Shown piece by piece: positions 26,401-40,678 of a stretch of 64,000 nucleotides of DNA (the stretch's first letter is position 1; each line of letters begins with the position of its first letter). The DNA comes from Polydactylus sextarius. Its lineage: Eukaryota; Chordata; Actinopteri; Polynemidae. The DNA is taken from positions 6,137,813 to 6,201,812 of the forward strand of contig CM028909.1 of the NCBI GenBank assembly GCA_016801845.1, read 5' to 3'. The notes beneath the pieces were generated by a model that was not told where the DNA came from, did no database searches, and saw only the letters and a list, made by a program, of their open reading frames with translations. Made by a program: the position numbers and the translations under genes.

Positions 26401-29400
26401 GCAGTTTGTGATATGTGTGTGTGTCTCAGTGGCACGCAGTGCCCCCCCACCCCCGCTCCTAATGTGTGTGACAGATCCAGGCAGCCTCTCGGGTTGTTGC
26501 ACTGAGGGACGAACGTTGGCAGCTGCAGTTATTTTGGTGAGGTCTTTGTTGTTGCATTGCTTTGAGGGGGTCTTCAAGGTGGTCACACACTGACACAACA
26601 GTACAGGAGAAACTTACTTCATGTTATAATGAGAAGTCTTGCTGCCAGGCAGCTGTAACCAGCAGACAAAACACAGCAACATGTTTGTGGTTGTGCTCGC
26701 GTCAGTCATTGATAAAAGCCTGAACCCTCCTTCACAAACAGCTCATCATCGGTGTGAACATATACGACGCTCTCAGGAGGCGGGTAGAAAGTCTTAGTCA
26801 TGTACTTTATTACTGCACCTAACCCACGATGTCGCTCTCTGTTGTACCAATAACAAATGCGTCGCCTTGGAGAACTGGCTTTTGTAGATCAAGGGTTTCT
26901 CGATCGTTTTTTTTCCCTTCATGTTAGTGACAAGGAAGGACAGATTTGTAACGAGAAGAGTGAGAATACCTCAGAGCTAAGAAAACGGTTTGTTGAGTAG
27001 AAAATAAACAAACACTGAATTATAGCTGGTGGTTGTTTGCCGGTTATTTAATCATCTCACAGTTTATTTGGAGAAACTTCCACAGTTGATCAGCGGCTTC
27101 TTGGTTGATCAGCAGAGAGGATCCACATCCAATAACACATCTTCTGGGATTCATTAAGCTTTGTTAAAGTCACTCCAAATGTATAGAATATTCTATTTCT
27201 GAACTCGTTTGGTTCATTAGTTTTTTTTGTGTTTTTTTCCTGTTGTTCTACAGTGATTACTTTGTTTTAGTCTGTGATCATGACCTGATCTGTACATAAA
27301 AGAGCAGGGAGTAACAATAAAACTGTTAACCCCCTTCTCTCTCTCTCTGTCTGTCTGTGGCCCTGGCCCCTGGTCTCGACTTTGACAAAGATCACAACAT
27401 CTCTGCAGGCTTTGAAGTAGCGGATGCTTCATTAGCTTTAATTAGTTTGGGTCACTTTTCTTGAGGATTGGTTTGGGCAGGGGCAGTTTTCTCTCAGCTG
27501 CTTCCTGGCTGAACTTTGTAGACGATATATTGTCTTGGAGAAACTTTAAGTCTCCAGAGTTTTCTGTTCTAACCTCATTTACCTGCTCTTCACCCGCCTG
27601 TAGCCCCCGGCAGCAGCAGCCGTTACCGTCACAGTCGCTTGAAAAGCAAACGCATCAACTTTCTCTAAATCCACTCTCCTCTGAAAGACAGTTGACGACT
27701 TCAGTAATTGTGCTTCAGGAGCCATATGTTTTTGTGTACGTGCAGCTGTAAAACAGCTGGATCTAACACACACACTTGATTAGAGAGGAGCCATTGTTTA
27801 CCACTGTCTGTCCAGGTTTATGGAGTTGATTCACACACAATCTGGAAAGTTCCAGCTTGAAAACAATTTTTCTAATGTAGACATTTACAAGACAACAGAA
27901 GGATACAACAAATACATCGTATGATATGTTGTAAAAATCAACCTTTTGCACAATGATCCTTTTCTCCAAACCCACTTATGTCTGAGAGCGAACTATGAGC
28001 CCTCCTCAGTTGACATTTCAGTTCATGCCCCACGGTGTAACTGCATCCAAATCGGTGGAAGAATGAATGAGTCACCACAAAATAGAACGTGGTCATTGTT
28101 GCCGGTGCCAGTGGAGAGGGTTTTAAAATAAAAAAAAAAAAAAAAAAAATGGTTATAATGGTGCTTGGTTCTTTCCATTTAGGAGGGAAAACAGGAAGCA
28201 GCTCCTCCCTGTGTCGCTGTAAAGCCCCAGGGTGGATGTGTGGATGTATGTGTCTGGACAGCAGAGATGTGAGGAGCAGTGTGTGGAAGTGCGTCTATGG
28301 CGTTGGAGGATATCCTCTTTGCTCAGTTGGGTCTGAAGAAGAGATGCCCTCCAACCTTTTCCCCATGACGCTGTCATGCACAGCAGACTTCCCCTTGTTG
28401 TGTGTTTCCAGACAGAAGCTTGGTTGAACACATTAGTCAACAAAAAACCACAGACTCCCAGCCATTGTCCCATTAAACATGACTACCCACACCATGCGGA
28501 TGGTAGTGATTAGTGGGACAAGCGATAATGTGAAATTAACAGTGACATTTCCAGCATCTTGTATGTTTGTGATGACATATTTATTTTCATTTCTTTCTGT
28601 TTTGTTTTTATTGCTTTTTGTTCCAGTCTATTTGCAGTTATTCCTCCTGATTCTTTTTGCCAGTTCACTTTCTGACTGTCACTTTCTATTTTTCTCTCCT
28701 TGCTTCCAATCATTACCTTTTCTAACCTTCCTGAATTTTTAACCTCTCTGCACCTGCCTGGCTAACTCAATCCTTCTCCCCCTTGGTCCTTGTGTCGCTT
28801 TTGTTGTTTGATCCTTGACCTACGCACCACGTCTCCTCTCCCTCCTCCCATCTCCTCTGTCTGTCTGTCTATCGCTCTTTGCCCCCCTTTGCCCCACATC
28901 GCTCGCTCATAGTGCACTGGTTGGATTCGTCACATATGGGGAACATACAGAGCCCAGTCGAACCCGACTACAGTAAGTCCTCAAGTACTCCTTTCTCTTC
29001 AATGCTGCAGTTTCTTTGGCACACTCTCTTGTCACCTGCTCCTCTCAGTTATGCACTCCCATTTCCAAACACACTCTCAGATAACATTCCAAGGAGGACT
29101 CGGCTTGGGCATGTAGTGTTTGAGTCCAGCCAGTCTGTTTTTCCAAATGTCTCTCAAGCGTCTCCCGGCGTTTTTCTGATACCAGTGGAAAAATGACGGG
29201 GTTGTTTCCATCGTGTAATGAGACTCTCGCATCGCACTCGAGCCACAACACTTCCGTTTCCATCTGAAATCATCGATGTAATGATATCGTGGATTTACTT
29301 AATTATTCATCCTCTTTGTGGACAGCCAACACATAAAAAGAAAAACGGGGACCACAATTTAATTTGAAAAGTGCTTTTTGTAATTTCAACCTCATGCAGA

Positions 29401-30688
29401 TGGCTCATCCCAATGATACAAACCAGCTGTTTCACAAAATCACTACAATATGAGCAGAAAAACTGTATTATAAACAGTAGTGTTTCTCCTTTTTATGCTA
29501 GAACAAAAAAAATGGTCTGAGTTAGTGGAGAAGTCAGAGGTTATTCCCAAGAGCTCCCTAGAGGGCAATGAGTGGACTTGGAGTTGTTTGGCTGGACACC
29601 ACCAACATGGTTAAGTACTGGGGGTCCTGTTTTCAGAGTTAAGCTGAAACTGAAGTGAATGGGTGTCTCACAATGAGAGAGACACAAAGATGTGGATGAG
29701 AAAAAGAGGCAAAATATATGTTATTAAAACTGTTTGATGGGATCGTCAGCGCAGTGGGATTTGGGTCTTGTTCTGTTGATCAACTCCAAATCCGCCTCTG
29801 TCTCTTTCAGTGGCTTGGGTGGTGCTGGGTCGGTGCCGCGGACGCCGCCTCGGAGAGGTTGAAGGTCAAGCCCAATGCGGCTGGGCTTTAAAGGCCAGGC
29901 AGGGCTCACTGCCTCAATCAAGTCTTTGTCTTGTGCGTAGGCCTCCATGTGTTTGGAGGGGGCCTGTTGCACAAAGCCGCCACAGTTCTGCCGAACAGAT
30001 TTAATAGCTAAAAAAGTTTGTGAATTAAGAGTGAGGAATGCTATTTTTTTCATGTCTGCAGCCCCTGACAGTTTCATCGCTCTTGATGGTAGCAGTGTTT
30101 GACAGCGGGGGGGATTTCCCACCACAAGGCTGGAAACAGTAAGCAACATATAGTGGAGTTGGAGTGAAAGAGCCTCTCGTTAGCAGCAGGGGCACAACTC
30201 GCCTCTCTAATCAAAGGATTTCAAGCGGCGTTGGTCCCACACTCGCCAGTTTGTAACGTGAAAGCGGTGAGCTCAGAGAGAGTTGGGCCTACAGGCTGCT
30301 GTTGACCTGGCGGCGAGTACCCACTCAAGTGATTAGATTATATGCGGGTCAAATGAAGCGCTTTGATGAGTATCTTTGATGTTGCCAGTCTTTTGGTTCA
30401 GTAACGACGTGCACGGCGGGTAGGCTGGCGGCTGGCGGGTACCAGGGAATCTCTCCAGGACGTGGTTGCTCCTGCAGCTCTGCAGTATGTTGTGTTTTCA
30501 CAGGCAACGTTTGGTTTATTTTGTCAGAAATGAGGCTTTTCCTTCCAAGGAATGGGATGTGCTGCGGTGCCAGTGTTATGTGTAAGAGAAGCGGATTTAG
30601 CAGTGTTAAGAGAGGACAGCTGTTTACCAGCCGCAGCACACACACTGGAGCAGAAGACAGCAAGGCCTCTAAAAAACACACACACACG

Positions 30689-30722
<34 letters not shown>

Positions 30723-33700
30723 GACAGAGTGTGGCATAAAATCTTTAACTTTTAATTAAGTAGCCCCTAGTAACTATGATTAATGCATGATGTCAGAATC
30801 CACATGTCTCGTGATATGTAATTATCCAAGGAGCAAGGAAAGGGCACATACATTAACACAACCAGAGTTCTTATAGTTTCTGAACATTTTTATGTGCACA
30901 TTTATTGTCTTGCGCATATTTGAGCTTGTATATTGGTAACTAGAAACTCAGCGTATGCCTACTTAAAGTCACTCTTTACTTTTAGCATGGTAAGTAGCGT
31001 CTGACTGCAAGAAAACAGGACAAATATTGACTTCCTCTCTAAAGCCACAGTGCCAGTCTGAAAGCAGAGGCCTGCTCTGCCTTTAACAAAGTGCTGGCAG
31101 GAGTGTGAGAACGGGGCACCCTGCGGGGACGCGCTATTTTAAGTTCCTAAGCCTGTGACACTGGAATTATAATAATACAGCTGACATTTTTGTTGATAAT
31201 GAGTTATTCGCATAGTTCACTGACATGTTTCTTCCAGCTGGTTTTATATATATATGTATATATGTATATATGTGTGTGTATATATATATATGGAATTTGA
31301 CAACACTGACAAACTGACAATGATTCAAACCAGAATTAAAAAAATTCATTACTGCAGAGGAGTTAATCTTTTCTTTTGGCACAGTTGGAGGGAACATTGG
31401 AATGGAACATTCTAATCTTTTAAAGGAAACATGACTTTATAAACTGCTGATCCTTTGAAAACGAAAGCTCATGAGACGTTCATCATATAAACTGTTAATG
31501 TGCAAATCATCATGATCATTAATAGTTTTTATGCCTCGGAACCAGGGACGGTCATTACCGGAGGTATTTTGGTTTCAGTCAAATTCTTGTGAACAAGAAA
31601 CGCCAGGAGGGAATCAAATCCTTTCCGACATAGCACAAATGTCCATTTGGACTCGAGAATGAAGGGATTAGATTTTGTTGGTCAAAGGTCACTGTGATCT
31701 CAGAAAACACTTTTGTCAGGAACACCATGAAGGAATCCTTTTAAGATTTGGAGTTTTGTGACCAGAGGTCAAAGGTCATGAAGACCTACAAATATTTTCA
31801 AATTTTACACAAACTTTCACTTTACTTTCACAACATTAAATCAGAAAAACCCACAGGGATGTTCACAACATTTAGCACAAACAGTCACTTTGATGGAGGC
31901 ATGAATTGACTACTCCAAGGTCAAAGGTCAGGGTTACTGTGACCACACACGAAATTTATTGGTGTTAGCTTGTTATTTTAAAGATTAATTACCTGGAACT
32001 TGACTTGGACTTAGATTTGCACAACGTCTTGCTTAACAATGCGTTTAAATGAAATGAAGAAGCACAATCAGTTGAAAAAGATGAGTCACAGTGTAGCATT
32101 TGTCTGGATTCTTAGACAGAAACACAATCAGCCACCTTCTTGTGATTCAGTTTCTTAGTCATTAGTCATTTTCACCTGCTCTGAGAGCAAGTTCATACTT
32201 TAAACTAACTGTAACTTCTGTATGACTCACGTCTGAGTAAGGACGTGTCCCACGTAAAATCAACTGACCTATATGTTTAATGACCAGTCACTGAGGCGAA
32301 CACAGCTTCTCTGTAGGGCATTGATATAATCCCTGGTGCCTGCCCCTCCACCACCCCCACACCCTTCCGCTGCTCTCCTGCCTGTCTCGTGTATTTGACT
32401 TGGTACATGTGGAGGGAATGTTGAGGCCCCTTTCCAGAGTCATCCACAGAGGATTTTCTTCTTCCTCCTCCTCCTCCTCCTCGCCTGCAGCCGCTTGCAC
32501 AGTGGTGATGCTGACTCAAACTCCCACTTACCTTCCAACTCTCTGATATCATCAGCGTTCAGTCCTGAGGCCAGGTGCGAACTTGCAGCCCCATTGTTTT
32601 GGCAGATATCCACGTACTGGTGATTAGATTTCAGACAGTACACTTATTTATTTTTTCTTCTACTTTGCAAAAGAGGAGGTTTTATCAGCATCTGCCTGCT
32701 ACTATTTGAGTGTGTTGATTGTGTGTTTCCATGAATATGAACAACACGAAGAGGAAGACGTGCTTCCATACTATAATTTCATGGTTATATTTGAGTGCCT
32801 GTGTCAGCGTGCGCCTCTTGTTAGAGCCTGCATGTGGTGCAGCGCTGCAGTTGTTGGTTTTAGCGCAAACCCAACCACAATTGAGATATGGAAATAGACG
32901 CCATAATTTGTATGTGGCTCTCGTATAAGCCGCAGTCATGCTTTCCAGTTTTTACTTTCTGAAGCTTTTAACCCAAAAGGTTTTCTTAAGGGAAATAATT
33001 CCTACACAGATCCCATATCAGATTGTCTTTAACGGACTTACAGACTTGAGTCTGTCTTATAATGTCTCTGGAACAGACGGGCATTAATGCTGAGCCTGTG
33101 GTTGGTCGTCATTGGGTGTTGTGTGGTTTCTGACAGATTCTCCTCCCTTCCCTGTGTATCCAGTTTATTACAGAGCTCTTGTCAACTTCACCTCTCTGGT
33201 CTATGGCCCCGAGCTCGAGGACATCCTCTCTTCAGCTTTTATCGAGATCTCTGATGCAGTGGTGGACACGGTATGTCCTTCCCTTTGTGGGACAATCTCT
33301 AAATTTGAATCATGGTCTTGTACTGTTGAGCTAAGTCTACCTTATAAGGTTCAAGCATATAATTTATGGCTTTGCTGATTTAAGTATGTGTGACCTTATG
33401 TCTGGAAATAAAACACAGCCTTGTTTATTTCATCTTAATCGAGTCTGGACTTCCCTCCACAGCTTGAGTCGGAGTACAACACAATTCCAGGTGTCCAGAC
33501 AGTCAGCGTGGTCCTCATTAAGTAAGAGCACACATCCTTTCAATCACACATTGTGACAGCCAGAGTAGAAACCCTGTAGCTGTGAGCTGCTGCTGCCTGG
33601 GTGTCTCACACAGGCCAGGTGATATTTCCTTCTTCTACTAAACTGTACAAGGCCTGTGCAGGCACTTATTTATCAGCAGCAAGTAGTTCCTTGAAGGCCC

Positions 33701-36700
33701 ATTCAGAGAGAAACCTAAACTCATGTTAACCCTGTGAAGTACTCCATTCACAGTGCGCAGCCTCACCTTGCCTTATTTTCTCTTTGAAGGAAAGTGATAA
33801 GAGAAGATGGCGTGGACGTATTTGTGGAGCTTGATGTGGGTTCAGAATACAACAGCAATGATGAACAGATCCGCAGCGTGCTGTACAGAGTGGCGAAGGA
33901 AGGAACCATCGCCGCCTACAACACATCGGTCCAGGGCTTTCAGTTCAGACGACTGGGGGAAGGTAAGACCTCAGCAAAGAGGAACTCCACTTCACATTTG
34001 TCTTAACGAAAGTATTAGCTCTGATGCAGCAGGATTCGCTGTGTGTTTACAGCCAACAAAGGTCTACTAGAGCAGTAGGCAGCGTTTATAATATCTCCAT
34101 CTGGTTTCTAGCTCAACCTTTGCCTCCTGTGGAAACTATAGCGGTACCAGGTTCGTACTGTGCTGTGCCCGCTCCATGGTGACTGAGCCGACTGATCTGT
34201 AGAGACCGTAGGACGAGCGTTCTACCTTTAGAAAGGACAGTCGAGCAGTTCTTTGCTTTATGATGTTGAAACTTTACAATGACCATGTACAAAACAATGG
34301 TCATGTGGTCTGAGGAATGCTTTGCATGGACGCACCAACGCAAGACGTAGATGACGGGACGCGGTTTCATAGTTAATTCGAAGGACAATTGCATGGCATG
34401 AGTTTGAGTAGGATCACTGCTTTTCACTGCAAAGTAAATCAACTTTTGATTTTTGCACTCCACCCACTCTGTTCAGGCATGATAACAGGATTTCAACTTT
34501 TTACGGATACGATACGGTTCACATTTGCCCGTGTATCTGGTCTCTGTGTCTAGTATAGGTTTGATCAGTCTAGTTTATGTAGTTGTGTCTGTGTGTCTTT
34601 AGTCTAATTAGTTGAGACCGACTAGTTTAGTCTGTCTAGTCTCTACTCTCTTTACTAGTCCAAACTGTGTCTGATGAGTGAAGCTTATCTAGTCTATATA
34701 TGTCTGTCTAATCTGTGTATCCAGACAAGTCTGACCAGTAGGTAGTGAACTGTCTGCTCTATCTAGTCTGTGACTCTGGACTACTTTGACATGTTATATC
34801 TGACTAGTCTACTTTGTCAGGTGAAGTCTGTTCATTTAATCTCCGTCTGTCCGTCTAGACCGAGTATCTAGTCTGTCTAATGTGTGTATCTTGTCACTGT
34901 ATCCAATGTGTGCTACTGTTTTTTTAATGTGTCTGTTTTTTCTGTGAATCTTCTCTAATTTTTTGTTTCTAATCTTGTTTAGTGTATAGAACTAGTGTTG
35001 TGGATGGAGACACACTCATCTTATTTGTAATTTAGTCTTCTCCAGTCTAGTCAGTTAATTTTGCTCAGTCAGCGTATTGTAGTTCAAGGACAGGCTAGAT
35101 TTTGCATGCAAAAGAAAACGTAACACCAAACAAATATGAACTAAAATGTTAACATAAAATCTTGGATCATTCTTGCAGCCATAGTTTTTACAACACGCCT
35201 GAGTTGTGCTCTGTTTTTTCTCCACCTCATGTTTTATTTGTGCCATGTTGTGTCATTAGTGCAGTGCATTCGCCAAACTGTAGCCTTGGCCTTTGCACAT
35301 CTTTGATTCTTTGAACAACCTCCTCCCTCACCCCACTGCATCTTTCTCAGTAACCCCCCAAATCAGACCCTGCATGCCCGATGAGTACAAGTGTGGTGAT
35401 GGGACATGTATCCTGATGGAGTATCGCTGTGACAATAGACCAGACTGCAGAGACATGAGTGATGAGATCAACTGTGGTGAGTGGCTTTGGCTTGATTGGC
35501 ACCAGTGTGTAGCATGAAATAACATCTGGATGATGTGTGGATGATGCATTCGCTTACAGTCAACAGTCTGTATCTGCTTTCAACGTTTGCTGGGGTTTAA
35601 TTAAATGTTTGTTTTAGATATAAGACCACTGCCTCCGGTCTACACCACCCCGGCCACCACCACCACCACCGCCAAGAAGCCACCGCTGCCTCCCAGTCCA
35701 CCAGGACCCTGTCGAGCAGATCAAGCCACATGTCAGAGCGGACAGTGCATCCCTCGGGACTACGTCTGTGATGGAGAGAGGGACTGCTCTGATGGCAGCG
35801 ATGAGTTCAGATGTGGTGGGTTACAACAGCTTCATGCACATGTAACCGCTCGGAAAACAAACAAACGTTCTAATCGTCGTATGTCTCTTCTCAGGAACTC
35901 CATCACCCTGTGAACCCAATGAGTTCAAGTGTAAAAATGGCCGCTGTGCTCTCAAGCTGTGGCGCTGCGATGGGGACAACGACTGCGAGGATAACTCTGA
36001 TGAAACCGACTGTCGTAAGTTTTCATTTGGATCAGGTGGAGCTGTCAGACCCTGAAATGATCAGACCCTGTTGTCTTACTGTAAACGCTTCCTGTTTTCT
36101 CATAACTTTAGCCACCAAAGGTCCTGATGACAGATGTGCTCCGGAGCAGTTTGAGTGTCTGAGCGATCGCAACTGCATCCCAGCGAGTTACCAGTGTGAT
36201 GAAGAGCCAGACTGCGCTGATCGCTCCGATGAGTACGGCTGCAGTAAGTCTCTTTTCTGTTTCCCCTCCTCATCACGGACACGTCATTCTCACTTTTTTT
36301 TTTTGCCATCGTTCTTTGCCTCTTTGCCTCTTTGCCTCTTCTCTATAGATGCCCTGTGAGTTCCTTTGTACATTGTGACTAATTTGCTGTGAACCAGGCT
36401 CTTTTCACACACACGTTGACACACACACAGAGCTTTTTGTGAACCATCCGTTCCTCAGAACTGAAAGGGGATTGTCCGTTCAGCGGAGACTTATATTTCC
36501 TTTTGACTCTCAGGCATTTAAGGGCGTCACTCAGTTGCCAAATTCCACATGCTGCCCCCGCACCCTCCTTTTCTCTTGTTCATGTACATTAATCGTTGTG
36601 GCTTTAACAGTTGTCATCTTCTTGACACTCAACAGCCCCTCCCTCTGTGACAAGCCCACCGGAGGAGTCCATTCAGGCGGCGCGGGGGGCGACGGTGGTG

Positions 36701-39700
36701 TTCACCTGTCAGGCCGTCGGCGTTCCCATGCCCATCATTACCTGGAGGCTCAACTGGGGACACATTCCTACCAGCAGCAGGTGGGTTTGATAACAAACTT
36801 TCCACCCGTCTGATTTATAATCATCAGTGTTGTAATTAAAATGAATTTATGTAAACCAGCTCATGATGTCAGCAGAACAGAGCTGCACGTCGTCCAAGAT
36901 TTTAAACATTGATGGAACTAATTTTCTTGATGCTACACATGTGGGAAAACTCAACAAAGCATCTGCATCAGATGGAAGTCAGATGATCTGCATCAGACCA
37001 TGAATGTTTAATAAACTGACCATGAGTTTATTTTCTCTTTCTTCACCTGACATTTGATGCATGCTTGTAGTAACCACAGTACAACCGTTGACAGGCTTCT
37101 GAGACCAGTATTTCTGTTCGGGCTGATAATTCGAGCCAGAGCTGTGATTTTAATTACCAAGATATTTGTGGTGAACTCCATCTCTGGGTGTAGCCTGCTG
37201 CATGTGTGCGGTTAGGCAACTGCAGTTGGATTTTATAGATTTTTGTGCAGCAGCAGCAGTGTTCCCTCAGTAAGAACAGGTTTCCTGTTATTTGACATAG
37301 ATTCTCCACTGAATTTATTACAGTAAAAACAATAATTTGTGTCATATTTCTGCGTTTTCCAGAATCTCCATGACCAACGAGAATGGTCGTGGCACTTTAA
37401 CCATCCGTGATGTAAAGGAGGCGGATCAGGGAGCCTACACCTGCGAGGCCATCAACGCTAAAGGCCTGGTGTTTGGTATTCCTGACGGAGTCCTAACTCT
37501 CACATCAAACCCCAACCCAGGTACAGATGTGTCACTTTTCCCTTTTATAGAAGATTCTCTGTCAAAAACAGATTTAACAATAAATAAATCCCATTCTTTC
37601 CCGCAGGAAACTGTCCGGACGGCCACTTCAGTGTGGAGGGACGCTGCGTGTCTTGCTTCTGTGCGGGAATCACCAAGAACTGCAAGAACACAGGCCGCTA
37701 CCGCAACGTGATAAGCCTCCGCTTCACCGAGGAGGAAGATTACAAAGGCACTGAAGCTACTGATGCTACTGAGGCTCATGATGTTACAGCTGTATCATAT
37801 CAACTGAAATATTAACAGCACCCTGAATCAATGTGTTGTCATTGCTTCTAGGAGTGAATGTCAGTTACCCATCCAGGCCCGGCACTCCTCCTCTCTCCTC
37901 CACCCAACTCCTCATCAATCCTGAGATGGGCGAGTTCCAGCTCGTCGACCTGTCACGCCGTTTCCTCAATCTTGACTCCTTCTGGACGTTGCCTCGCCAG
38001 TTTCTGGGTAACAAGGTAAAGGGAACAGCTCTTCAGCCTCTAAACTTTGCTGAAGTTACACAGACATGTATGAAACATCATCCCATCTGTTTTTAGATCG
38101 ACTCCTACGGAGGGTCCCTGAAGTACAAGGTGCGGTACACTTTGGCCCGCGGTCTGTCTGAGCCTGTGGAGAGGCCAGATGTGGTGCTGGTTGGAAACGG
38201 ACGCAGGCTCGTGTATCGCAGAGGCAGCGCTACCCCCGCCGTAGCGGTCAACCAGAAGGAGATCAAATTCACTGAAGTAAGTTGTTGGAAAAGAAAAGTT
38301 GTTCCTGCAAAAACAAATGGAGATTCAGCAAAATCCTGCAGTTAAATATAGGTCCATGATGTCGTTTTTTAAAATATATATAAAAAAGATTTAAAGTGCA
38401 TATTCATATGTCATTAAACTTGATTATTATCTTCAGGATCAATGGCAGCACTCCAACGGTCGCCAAGTGACTCGAGAGGATCTGCTGATGACTCTGGCCA
38501 ACCTGGACAGCATCAGCATCCGCACTATCTACGACAACTACATGGTCAGCGTGGCGCTCAGCGACATCGTCATGGATACCACCACTGTGGAGTTCAGCAC
38601 TATGGGTCATGCCAAGGACGTCGAGGAGTGCAGGTAGGAAAACAAAATACCCCGAAGTAAAAAAGCAAAAATTCCAGCTTGATGCTGTGAGGTAAAGTGA
38701 GACAGAAGCTCATTAGGAGACATCAGTCAACAGTTGACATAACGACCTGCTGGGACATGTCCAGTCAAGGAGAACATCCACACAGGCGACGACTGTTTCT
38801 GACAGTTGTGTTGGAGAAGTAATTACACCAGATGAGGAAATTTATTATGAGAAATTTCCCTCTTCTGTTCATGTTTTGGTTCAGTCAGCTGATTTTTATT
38901 TTATTTTATTTTAATTGACTGTAAATTTAATGTAAACTTGACTTGTCCTTCCCAGATGTCCTCCAGGATATTCAGGCCTGTCTTGTGAGATGTGTTCCTC
39001 CGGTTTTGAGCGTGTCCCCGGCGGCGCCTTCCTCGGTACCTGCGCTGGTTGTAACTGTAACGGACACGCCAGCGCCTGTGACCCAATCAGCGGACACTGT
39101 CTGGTAATATGAATAATAAAGACCTGAGATGTTTTTATCGTAATCCATACAAACAAATGTAGAAATAAAAAGGTGCTCACTTACACTTCATGCTAAGCTA
39201 AGCTAATCAACACCTTTTGATGTGCTGTTGATGTATGTTTTTGACATGGTCTTAATGTATGATCTTATTTGTTTAGTTATTTATTCACTAAAAGAATGGA
39301 TGGCTGTAAATGAATTGCCCTCTTGGATTAATAAAGTATTGTTTTCTGTTCTACCTGGTCCACCTTTAAGCATACAGATGTTAGATTTGTCATGTGTGTT
39401 TTTTCCCAAAATATCCAACTATTCTTTTTAAACTCTTCTTAGTGTGTGTTCATACATGTCAGTGACCTGTGCCCCTCCCCCCTTCACAGAGCTGCCAACA
39501 CAACACAGAGGGTCCTCAGTGTGACAAGTGTCGCCGTGGCTACTTCGGTGACCCGAGCCGCGGTCGCCCCGATGACTGCAAGCCCTGCCCCTGCCCGTAC
39601 TCTGAGACCTCACGGCGGTAAGGTCACATACTCCTTCAGACCCTACACACACACATACACATAGTACAAACAGTACAAACACAAACACAGGAACACACAT

Positions 39701-40637
39701 AATAATGGCGGAACTGAGCTCATTTGGACATTTAGTAACTATTTGGTTCATTTAATGTGCAACTCATTAACCCACTGTTGTAAATTATAACCTGCTGCTC
39801 TTTTCATTGGGGGTTTGTAGTTTCTCAGCCACTTGTTTCCTGGACTCCGACCAGCAGCCGACATGTGATGACTGCCTGCCCGGCTACACAGGAAGACGCT
39901 GTGAAAAGTGAGGAAACTGATGTCATTAACTACAATTTTGGAGATGGCAGCGATAACTGCCTGCTCTAGAATATAATTTTGGAAAATGGGTCAACTGTAT
40001 CTTTTATATCTTTGTTTTATTTCAGATGTGCACCAGGTTACCAGGGTAACCCTCTTCTGCCTAATGGAAAATGTGTCGCTACCCTTCCTGTCCGTGAGTA
40101 CATGTATAACAACTACACTGACCTTTGCTGTTTAGCTGCTTTACCTGTTGTACACTTCAATCATCCCACGACACGACCGAGACCATGACAAGGTCTTAAC
40201 CCTGTGTAATGATTACCATCAGGGTTTTTCCCTTCGGTGTTACAGTAGGCTGTAGTATGTGGTCATGGCTCAGGTATGCAGAGCGGCTGGAGCACTCCCA
40301 GGTTCACTTTCCTCTACCACCCCCACCACCCTCCCGCCTCCGTCCTTTATGTCATCTTCTTTCCATTGCTCTCTCCCTGCAGAAAACAAGTGTGATAACA
40401 GAGGGACGATCAGCTCTAGCAGCAGGCCGTGCAGCTGCAAGGTACACGCACACACAGCAACGCACACACAGCAACGCACACACAGCAACGCACACAGCAG
40501 GGTGAAGTGTGACATGAAACATTGAGATCATATTATAACCATCTTGTGGTTTTGCGAGGCTGACGTCTGTTTTAATTTTTCTGCTGTCATCTTGTCCTTT
40601 GGAAGAAATGATCTTGACAGGCAGATGGATTACACGT

Positions 40638-40678
<41 letters not shown>

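Larger units (their letters stand above)
20762..28912. other. hspg2 intron w2-w3 (8.2 kb)
   Basis: No exon with fitting phase was found. It contains a decayed LINE reverse-transcriptase fragment at 21482-21730, an L2-like 3' end at 24880-25262 and an A-run near 28129-28149. Confidence 0.6.
28973..33163. other. hspg2 intron w3-w4 (4.2 kb)
   Basis: No coding exon is recognised. It holds a CA/CG dinucleotide run (30676-30722), a TA/TG run (31244-31291), an interspersed repeat rich in AGGTCA words (31560-31960) and a CTT/CTC run near 32455-32482. Confidence 0.6.

Noticed and set aside
29811..29864. 54-base phase 1-1 frame with acceptor ctctttcag and gtcaag, between w3 and w4
   Set aside because: The donor is weak and the peptide (AWVVLGRCRGRRLGEVE) has none of the acidic or SEA character expected there.
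40259..40525. Open frames with Ala/Thr/His repeats around w21
   Set aside because: They follow the minisatellite in wrong frames; the homology-supported frame is the laminin EGF one.
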